A stretch of DNA of 6,686 bases. Source: Saprospiraceae bacterium (GTDB lineage: Bacteria; Bacteroidota; Bacteroidia; Chitinophagales; Saprospiraceae). The stretch covers positions 1-6,686 of the forward strand of contig JAGQWW010000139.1 of NCBI GenBank assembly GCA_020436955.1. Direction: 5' to 3'. Position 1 is the first letter of the stretch; each line of letters opens with the position of its first letter. Position numbers and translations under genes: made by a program. The notes below the pieces were generated by a model, which was not told where the DNA came from, ran no database searches, and saw only the letters and a list, made by a program, of their open reading frames with translations. Positions 1-4,736 of this stretch are shown in pieces.

Positions 1-307
1 GATTTGGAAAAAGGCAAGTGCTAATAGCTACTTTGCATCAGACGCCCCCTTGAGGGGGTTGGGGGGTGATTTTTGATTTTCGAGTCTTGGTTTTTGATTT
101 TTGATTTGGAAAAAGCCAAAAGCCAACAGCCACCAAAGACTAAAGACCAAAGACCAAAGACCGATAAGATGGAAGATTTTACGATTTACGAGTGACGATT
201 TACGAATTGCCAACAGCTATAAGCCAAAAGCTACATAACAAAGCCCAAAGACTGATAAGGTAGAAAATAAAGGAATAATACCTTTCATACCTCATACCTC
301 AAATTTT
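1..307. repeat. Degenerate intergenic repeat block, inverted relative to 2920-3344
   Basis: This gene-free stretch is built from short repeated modules. It holds a G/C hairpin (CCCCC-TTGA-GGGGG at 45-58) followed by a G-rich tail to 67, TTTTTGATT-type repeats (70-107), GCCAAAAGCCAACAGCC (115-131), and four tandem heptads of CCAAAGA or CTAAAGA (133-160). It continues with GATGGAAGAT (169-178), two copies of ACGATTTACGA (181-191 and 195-205), and more GCCAAAAGC-like text to about 232. The same modules appear in the same order on the opposite strand at 2920-3344. The 23 bases at 118-140 are an exact reverse complement of 2932-2954. No credible gene is present; the minus-strand reading frame across 28-213 is just translated repeat. 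Confidence 0.8.
264..285 (-). terminator. Possible weak terminator after the HxlR gene
   Basis: Read on the minus strand, AAAGG-TATTATT-CCTTT is followed directly by ATTTTCT, 23 bases past the stop codon of the HxlR gene. The stem is only five base pairs and AT-rich, so this is a tentative call. Confidence 0.3.
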
Positions 308-676
308 CTATTTCTTTTCAAGGACATTTTTAATTCCCCATTTGCTTAATTCTCTAAAAATGGGTCGTAGGCTTTCTCCACTTTCAGTAAGCGTGTAAAT
401 AACTTTTGGGGGAACTTGAGCAAAAACTTTTCGGTGTACCAGCCCATCATTTTCAAGTTCTCGGAGTTGGGTGGTCATCATTCGCTTGCTGCAACCTGGC
501 ATCATCCTTTGAAGCATACCAAAACGATTCACATCGACAGAAATAAAATAAAGTAACAAAGGTTTCCATTTGCCGCCAATGACTTTAAGGGTAGCACTTA
601 CAGGACAGCCGCCATATTTCTGTATTTGTTCGACCATGTTGTCGAATCTTTTTGATTTTATTTCTGGTTTTTCCAT
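308..676 (-). CDS. HxlR-family winged helix-turn-helix transcriptional regulator
   Basis: A 122-residue protein, the full usual length of the HxlR (DUF24) family. These are small dimeric DNA-binding repressors or activators that often sense electrophiles, quinones, aldehydes or oxidants through an N-terminal cysteine. Visible hallmarks are YGGCPV with the conserved Cys24 (residues 21-26), IGGKWKPLLLYF (33-44), RFGMLQRMMPG (51-61), the recognition-helix region SKRMMTTQLRELENDGLV (63-80), and the wing followed by PPKVIYTLTESGESL (89-103). A second cysteine, Cys62, sits where an aliphatic residue (PGIS) is common. The gene is divergent from the two exported ABM-like genes, and a palindrome in the shared spacer overlaps its likely -7 box, which suggests autoregulation and control of the neighbours. 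Met14 is an alternative start, but ATG at 676 gives the better family length. Family assignment is near certain; the ligand is unknown. Confidence 0.96.
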   Translation of the reverse strand: MEKPEIKSKRFDNMVEQIQKYGGCPVSATLKVIGGKWKPLLLYFISVDVNRFGMLQRMMPGCSKRMMTTQLRELENDGLVHRKVFAQVPPKVIYTLTESGESLRPIFRELSKWGIKNVLEKK

Positions 677-737
677 GTTATAACTTGTTGAAAATCAACT
701 AAAGTTCCCTTTTTGTTACTAGGTGATTTTTTGATAA

Positions 738-765
738 CTACTTTCAAAAGTAGACACTAAAGTAG
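738..765. promoter_or_regulatory. Putative HxlR operator in the divergent spacer
   Basis: CTACTTT (738-744), CA, AAAGTAG (747-753) is a perfect 7-bp inverted repeat. A third half-site AAAGTAG lies at 759-765, a 12-bp shift from the second. On the minus strand the palindrome contains TACTTTTG (752-745), an exact match to the Bacteroidota -7 consensus TAnnTTTG, in position to drive the HxlR gene with a leader of about 60 bases. No good -33 TTTG lies at the usual distance. The TACTTN-NAAGTA-like layout resembles operators reported for HxlR-family regulators such as YodB. That this regulator binds here is inference. Confidence 0.6.
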
Positions 766-792
766 AGTTTTGTGCATCAAAAAATCAAGATT

Positions 793-1557
793 ATGACTAG
801 AAAAAATCGTTTTTCAGCACTATTTGTAATTGCGCTTTCAAGCTTGTTTTGGGTGGCCTGTGACAAAGATGATTCAATGCCAAATGACCCTTCGGATGAT
901 GTGTTTGAACTTGCAGTGAGGAAAATCAATCCTGGTGTGGACATTAATGAATTTACCACAGCACGTGATGCTTTTGTCGCTAAATTAATTGCAGAAGAAT
1001 GCACCTCTAATGATCGTGAATTTCAACCCTTTTTCGATTTCCTTAATGCTGGTTTTTCCTTCGATAGTGTTTACATTGGAATGACCCAGTATGAAGATTT
1101 GGCAACTTATTCAGCTCTGGGAAATACCCTGGGAAATAGTTTGGAAGCTCAACAATTCTTCTCTCTTTTTAGTCCTTTAGTTTTTGAAGCACTACTGCCT
1201 ATCGAAGGATATGGACCTGTAGATTTGTCTCAAATTGCACCTTTGGGTACCGGACAAGTATTGGAGATCGCCGTACGAGATCTTTCTGCTTATGCAAGTT
1301 TTGATCAAGCAGACTATGAGACCAAAAGAGATGCATTTTTAAATAAATTATCTGCACAAAATGGCTTTTTGCGTGAAATTCAATGGAAGTCAATTCTCAA
1401 TGAAGACATTGTTGTTGGTATGACGGTATACGAAAGCCAACAAGCAGTTATTGGGATTAATTCTGACTCCAATTTTACCAATAGTCCAGAAGTAGTCAAT
1501 TTTATTTCCACCTATCCACCCACCGTTTTCGGCACTTTGAACAACGTTTTAAAATAA
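793..1557 (+). CDS. Predicted surface lipoprotein with two ABM-like (dimeric alpha/beta barrel) domains
   Basis: The chosen ATG gives 254 residues. A GTG 21 bases upstream is in frame, but this ATG places the charged TRKNR directly before the hydrophobic stretch (7-22), as in a lipoprotein signal. Cleavage is predicted before Cys23 (WVAC); Trp at -3 is unusual. The mature start, Cys-Asp-Lys-Asp-Asp-Ser, fits the Bacteroidota lipoprotein export signal (Cys-X-Lys-(Asp/Glu)2), so display on the cell surface is likely. The rest is an internal duplication. VFELAVRKI (37-45) pairs with VLEIAVRDL (156-164), TARDAFVAKL (56-65) with TKRDAFLNKL (177-186), and YIGMTQYED (94-102) with VVGMTVYES (207-215). 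This beta-helix-beta pattern resembles antibiotic biosynthesis monooxygenase-like ferredoxin folds. No catalytic residue or cofactor site is evident, so enzyme activity is unproven. It is probably cotranscribed with the paralogue 13 bases downstream. Confidence 0.85.
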   Translation: MTRKNRFSALFVIALSSLFWVACDKDDSMPNDPSDDVFELAVRKINPGVDINEFTTARDAFVAKLIAEECTSNDREFQPFFDFLNAGFSFDSVYIGMTQYEDLATYSALGNTLGNSLEAQQFFSLFSPLVFEALLPIEGYGPVDLSQIAPLGTGQVLEIAVRDLSAYASFDQADYETKRDAFLNKLSAQNGFLREIQWKSILNEDIVVGMTVYESQQAVIGINSDSNFTNSPEVVNFISTYPPTVFGTLNNVLK

Positions 1558-1570
1558 CCAAAAAAGAACC

Positions 1571-2314
1571 ATGAGAAAAATTTTAATTCTAATGAGCCTC
1601 CTTGTAATGGCAAATTTCATATCAATTCAGTTGTTTTCTCAAACCTCAAAAAACCAAAAGATGAATTCTATTTTCGAAATTGCAATTAATCAATCGAAGC
1701 CGGAACAGCATGAAAAATTTCTTATGACAAGAGAGAAATTTGTTGACGTCTTAGGGCACGAAAAGGCTACTTTAAATGAAGGCAAATGGAGCCCATTTTT
1801 TACAGTCGCTCCGGACCTGGAAGTGGGACGTATTCTAATTGGGATGACCGAGTGGGCTTCACTGGAAGGGTTTGGTGAAGCCGCTGGAAGATTGATGCCA
1901 CAAGAAGTTGCAATCAATTATTTTTCAAGTTTTGATCCATTAGCCTATGCCTTGCTTGAGACAGTAGATGGTGAACCTTTTGATATGGAAAGCATCAAAA
2001 AAGAAGGTCTAGTGGTTGAGTTTGCCATTAGGAAAGGAAAATCAGCTGATGCTTTTGGAAAGAGCAGGGAACAATTCTTTCAGAGTCTAAATCAATATGA
2101 AGGCTATAAATTTGCCAGGGAATTTAAGGTGTTAAAGTTGAGTCCCGAAGGAATGCCCACCTTAGCTGAAAATACCCAGGCAGTTATTATCGTTTGGGAA
2201 AACGGTGAGCTTTTCAATGCAGCCGCACCAAAAATATTTGGTACAACAGCTTATCAGGAGTTTGCTTCAAAAATTGATGTCGATGCCTACTTCGCTACGA
2301 TCCCAGGTAAGTAA
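1571..2314 (+). CDS. Predicted secreted two-domain ABM-like protein, paralogue of the upstream gene
   Basis: A 247-residue protein with a type I signal peptide: RK at 2-3, a hydrophobic core at about 4-22, and likely cleavage after LFS (21-23), leaving a mature Gln24. There is no lipobox cysteine, so unlike its neighbour it should be soluble in the periplasm or outside. It has the same two-repeat build. IFEIAIN (34-40) pairs with VVEFAIRKG (148-156), TREKFVDVL (53-61) with SREQFFQSL (165-173), GKWSPFF (71-77) with REFKVLK (183-189), and ILIGMTEW (88-95) with VIIVWEN (205-211). The REF.PFF, IGMT and FFS.F.PL signatures are shared with the upstream lipoprotein, showing that the genes are tandem paralogues. 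The 13-base gap on the same strand argues for one transcript. Substrate and activity are unknown; a dimeric alpha/beta barrel fold is the best guess. Confidence 0.85.
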   Translation: MRKILILMSLLVMANFISIQLFSQTSKNQKMNSIFEIAINQSKPEQHEKFLMTREKFVDVLGHEKATLNEGKWSPFFTVAPDLEVGRILIGMTEWASLEGFGEAAGRLMPQEVAINYFSSFDPLAYALLETVDGEPFDMESIKKEGLVVEFAIRKGKSADAFGKSREQFFQSLNQYEGYKFAREFKVLKLSPEGMPTLAENTQAVIIVWENGELFNAAAPKIFGTTAYQEFASKIDVDAYFATIPGK

Positions 2315-2338
2315 AAAACAATCACATATTGAAAGTGC

Positions 2339-2355
2339 AGGAATTCAAAATTCCT
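2339..2355 (+). terminator. Possible terminator of the two-gene ABM-like operon
   Basis: AGGAATT-CAA-AATTCCT is a perfect 7-bp stem followed by ATTTTATGTTT, 25 bases after the stop codon of the second exported gene. The stem is AT-rich, so strength is doubtful, but position and trailing T-rich run fit an intrinsic terminator. Confidence 0.45.
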
Positions 2356-2380
2356 ATTTTATGTTTGATGAATAATTTGA

Positions 2381-2520
2381 TGATGGGGGATGGGGGATGT
2401 TAGAATTTACGGTTTTCAAGTGACCATTTACGAGCACCAATTGGTATATTTCATATCTCGTGTCCCCCATCTCCAATCCCATATCCCCCATCCCATATCT
2501 CCCATCCCCAATCCCATCCC
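2381..2520. repeat. Low-complexity GGGGGATG / CCCCCAT repeat block between convergent genes
   Basis: A G-rich run with repeated GGGGGATG (2385-2399) is followed by ATTTACG-type modules (2403-2433) that match the modules at 180-205. About 60 bases of C/T-rich text follow (2462-2520), made of repeated CCCAT, CCCCCAT and CTCCCAT units. The G-rich run is complementary to parts of the C-rich run (for example 2484-2496), so a long-looped hairpin could form between the convergent genes. No gene is credible here; a plus-strand reading frame starting at 2390 is translated repeat that runs into the VOC gene on the other strand. Confidence 0.7.
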
Positions 2521-2919
2521 TCATTTCCCCGTTTCTCTCCCAATCAAATCCCAGAGGTTACCATATAAATCTTCGAAGACGGAGACTTTTCCGTATTCCA
2601 TCACCTCGGGTGGGCGGATAAATTTGACGCCTTTGTTGGTATAGTTTTCATAATCGCGGTCAAAATCATCGGTGTTTAAAAAGAGAAAAACCCGACCTCC
2701 GGTTTGTCGACCAATATATTTTGATTGCTCTTCATTGGCAGCTTTTTCCAGGAGGAGGTTACAGCCTTCACCACTGTTTGGCCCAACCACCACCCAACGT
2801 TTTTCAGGGCTCAGTTGGGTGTCTTCCTTTAATTGAAAACCAAGCGTATTGACATAAAAGTCAATGGCTTCATCATAGTCTCTGACGAGTAGAGATATTT
2901 GTGCTATTTGTTGATGCAT
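2521..2919 (-). CDS. VOC-superfamily protein (glyoxalase/bleomycin resistance/dioxygenase fold)
   Basis: A 132-residue cytoplasmic protein, a typical length for a single VOC protein with two beta-alpha-beta-beta-beta modules. Module one is visible as IAQISLLVRDYDEAIDFYVN (5-24), the classic opening in which Gln7 takes the first metal-ligand position usually held by His or Gln, then LGFQL (26-30) and RWVVVGP (41-47). Module two runs from GGRVFLFLNTDDF (74-86) to FEDLYGNLWDLI (115-126), the usual D.xGN..(E/D)L ending, here with Asp124 where the last metal-binding Glu often sits. VOC proteins include glyoxalases, ring-cleaving dioxygenases and antibiotic-binding proteins, and the subfamily cannot be told from sequence alone. 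It converges on the ABM-like operon, and its start lies only about a dozen bases from repeat DNA, so its promoter must lie in or beyond the repeat. A role in the same detoxification unit is possible but not shown. Confidence 0.93.
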   Translation of the reverse strand: MHQQIAQISLLVRDYDEAIDFYVNTLGFQLKEDTQLSPEKRWVVVGPNSGEGCNLLLEKAANEEQSKYIGRQTGGRVFLFLNTDDFDRDYENYTNKGVKFIRPPEVMEYGKVSVFEDLYGNLWDLIGRETGK

Positions 2920-2924
2920 ATTTA

Positions 2925-3344
2925 GACTTTGGTCTTTGGTGGCTGTTGGCTTTTAGCTATTGGCTATTGGCTTTTTTGTAAACTGTAAATCAAAAATTTC
3001 TTTCATCTTCCATCCTTCATCCTCCAACCTAAATCAAGAATCAAGAATCAAAAATCTTCTCACCCCCCAACCCCCTCAAGGGGGCGGCTAATGGTTAAGG
3101 GCTGTTGGCTTTTAGTTATTGGCTATTTGCTTTTTAGTAAAGCGTAAATCAAAATTTCTTCCATCTTCCATCTTCCATCCTCCAACCTAATTCAAAAATC
3201 AAGAATCAAGAATCTTCTCACCCCCCAACCCTCTCAATGGGGCGGCTAATGGTTAAGGGCTATTGGCTATTGGCCATTGGCCTTTAGTAAACCGTAATTC
3301 GTAAATATCTTCCATCTTCCATCTTCCATCCCAAATCCCTCCAA
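2925..3344. repeat. Composite tandem repeat, period about 158 bp, 2.5 copies
   Basis: Unit A starts at 2941 and unit B at 3100, both with GGCTGTTGGCTTTTAG. Unit C starts at 3258 with GGCTATTGGC and is cut off near 3344. The periods are therefore 159 and 158 bp. Each unit has the same order of modules: TTGGCTATTGGC text, GTAAA(T)C text, ATCTTCCATC repeats, CTCCAACCTAA, AATCAAGAATC repeats, then CACCCCCCAACC with a G/C hairpin and GGCTAATGGTTAAG. The hairpin is perfect in A (CCCCC-TCAA-GGGGG, 3071-3084) and decayed in B (3229-3242). In front of unit A (2925-2940) are two TCTTTGG-type heptads. This is the entire spacer between the VOC gene and the exported protein gene, and no coding capacity is seen. 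Confidence 0.85.
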
Positions 3345-3351
3345 CTTCCCT

Positions 3352-4632
3352 CTACGTCTTCCTTTTCTTCTTCTTTGCTGCGGGGAACAAAACATTGTTC
3401 AAAATTAAGCGATAGCCGGGAGAAGTTGGGTGTAAATTTAGATCTGTTTCGGGGTCATTTACAAAGTGGCGATAATCTTCGGGGTCGTGGCCGCCGTACC
3501 AGGTCCAGAAGCCTTCGCCGAAGGTGCCGTGGATGTATCTTGATTCGTTGGCTGGTTTGTTTTCGCCCAGGATGAGTACGCTGGGTTTGATGTAATCATT
3601 GACAAATGCCGTGGTTTGCCCCATGAATCCTTTTACTGTACGGGTATGATTTTGGGTCAACATGGTAGGGACCGGGTCCCATTTGGCAGAAAAATCGAAC
3701 AAGGAGAAATAATCATTTTCCGGATTAACATTTCTACCTCGGTTGTTATCGATAGTTGAATATTCGTATTCCAGTGGATTGCGGGTTAGACTGAAATTTT
3801 CAAAAGCAAAGGTGTTAGTGAAATTCAGTTTGTCAGGGGCGTTTGGATCGATTGGGTCCCCATCGTACATCTCAGCACAGATGTCAACTCCATCTGCTGC
3901 CAGTGCAATATCATAAGTATCGGTTGCTGAGCACATTGCAAACATAAATCCTCCTCCGGCAACATATTCTCTGATTTTTTTCACCACTGCCAATTTCAAC
4001 TGGGATACCTTTTCAAATCCTAATGCTTTTGCGTCAGCTTCTGAGCGGGCTACTTGCTCTTTGTACCAGGGAGTGTTGTGGTACGAGCGATAAAAACGCC
4101 CATATTGACCGGTGAAATCTTCGTGGTGAAGGTGTAACCAATCATATAAGTGCAATTTTTCTTCCAGCACATCCCTGTCGTATATGGTTTCGTAGGGTAT
4201 CTCTGCATAGGTCAATACCAGTGTAACAGCATCGTCCCAGGGCTGGATTTTATTCCCGTATTTATCGATGTCGGGAGTATACACTGCAATCTTGGGTGCT
4301 ACCTCCAATTTAATAGCATCCATGTTGACCTCCGGATTGCCAATTTCGGCTACGATGTTATTGAATTGGGCATCGGCAATGACCTCGTAATTAACACCCC
4401 GGGTTTTACATTCTTTTTCAAAAACAGCATTTTGCTGAAAGCAAAAACTACCACCACGGTAATTGAGGAACCACCATGCTTCTACTCCTTTTTCCAATAC
4501 CCAATAGGTGATGCCGTAAGCTTTCAAATGATTGGTCTGGGTTTCCGCATCCATCGGAATGAGAATGTAGGCAGCTTTCATCTGGCTAAAGCCCAGCATC
4601 AAAAGCCCCAAACTGAATATCCATTTTTTCAT
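3352..4632 (-). CDS. Exported GATase1/ThuA-like protein, family usually mislabelled asparagine synthetase B
   Basis: A 426-residue protein with an N-terminal signal peptide (KK at 2-3, hydrophobic 4-16, likely cleavage near MKA-A at 18-21), so it acts in the periplasm or envelope. I recognise the family from Bacteroidota: YILIPMD (22-28), HLKAYGITYWVL (35-46), LNYRGGSF (56-63), and the C-terminal YGGHDPEDYRH (379-389) and SPGYRLILNNVLFP (404-417). Such proteins are often named asparagine synthetase B. However, AsnB's N-terminal Cys2 glutaminase and its SGG.DS ATP-binding motif are both absent. From about 114 the pattern is Rossmann-like: KIAVYTP (114-120), an HLHHEDFTG strand end (167-175), then GGGFMFAMCSATD (226-238), which places Cys234 where a class I amidotransferase nucleophile elbow would lie. 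The tail is KKKKRKT. It is transcribed on its own, behind the rocD terminator hairpin. Real activity is unknown. Confidence 0.85.
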   Translation of the reverse strand: MKKWIFSLGLLMLGFSQMKAAYILIPMDAETQTNHLKAYGITYWVLEKGVEAWWFLNYRGGSFCFQQNAVFEKECKTRGVNYEVIADAQFNNIVAEIGNPEVNMDAIKLEVAPKIAVYTPDIDKYGNKIQPWDDAVTLVLTYAEIPYETIYDRDVLEEKLHLYDWLHLHHEDFTGQYGRFYRSYHNTPWYKEQVARSEADAKALGFEKVSQLKLAVVKKIREYVAGGGFMFAMCSATDTYDIALAADGVDICAEMYDGDPIDPNAPDKLNFTNTFAFENFSLTRNPLEYEYSTIDNNRGRNVNPENDYFSLFDFSAKWDPVPTMLTQNHTRTVKGFMGQTTAFVNDYIKPSVLILGENKPANESRYIHGTFGEGFWTWYGGHDPEDYRHFVNDPETDLNLHPTSPGYRLILNNVLFPAAKKKKRKT

Positions 4633-4668
4633 TATCGGAATTTAGTTGAAACAACACCCATAATAAAC

Positions 4669-4699
4669 GAAGGAAGGGCAAAAAGTTTGCCCTTCCTTC
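4669..4699 (-). terminator. Strong hairpin terminator after rocD (symmetrical, may work both ways)
   Basis: GAAGGAAGGGCAAA (4669-4682), loop AAG, TTTGCCCTTCCTTC (4686-4699) is a perfect 14-bp stem. It starts 37 bases past the rocD stop codon and ends 36 bases before the start of the next gene. The run after the stem on the minus strand (GTTTATTAT) is only moderately T-rich, and on the plus strand it is TGTTTTAATAG. It probably separates rocD from the following exported protein gene, whose own promoter must then be very close to its start; I could not identify a clear one. Confidence 0.8.
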
Positions 4700-4736
4700 T
4701 GTTTTAATAGTATTTAAACGTTTTTATCGCCAGCTA

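Noticed and set aside
28..213. Minus-strand reading frame of 61 codons
   Set aside because: It lies entirely in low-complexity repeat modules and has no family resemblance; its hydrophobic text comes from the GCCAAAAGCC repeats.
772..792. GTG start seven codons upstream for the lipoprotein gene
   Set aside because: The ATG at 793 gives a normal lipoprotein signal peptide with charged residues right before the hydrophobic core, and the GTG overlaps probable promoter sequence.
2390..2644. Plus-strand reading frame of 84 codons
   Set aside because: Half of it is CCCAT-type repeat (SHIPHPISPIPNPIPHF) and the rest is antisense to the 3' end of the VOC gene.
2941..3344. CRISPR array
   Set aside because: The period is about 158 bp, the units are similar along their whole length, and there are no unique spacers or cas genes.
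1..3344. Insertion sequence or composite transposon
   Set aside because: No transposase gene, target-site duplication or defined terminal inverted repeat ends can be seen; only related repeats in inverted orientation are present.
3352..4632. Gene symbol asnB
   Set aside because: Both defining AsnB domains are missing and the protein has an export signal, so the symbol would be misleading.
4150..4707. Plus-strand reading frame of 185 codons
   Set aside because: It is antisense to the well-supported exported protein gene and crosses the terminator hairpin; no domain is recognisable.
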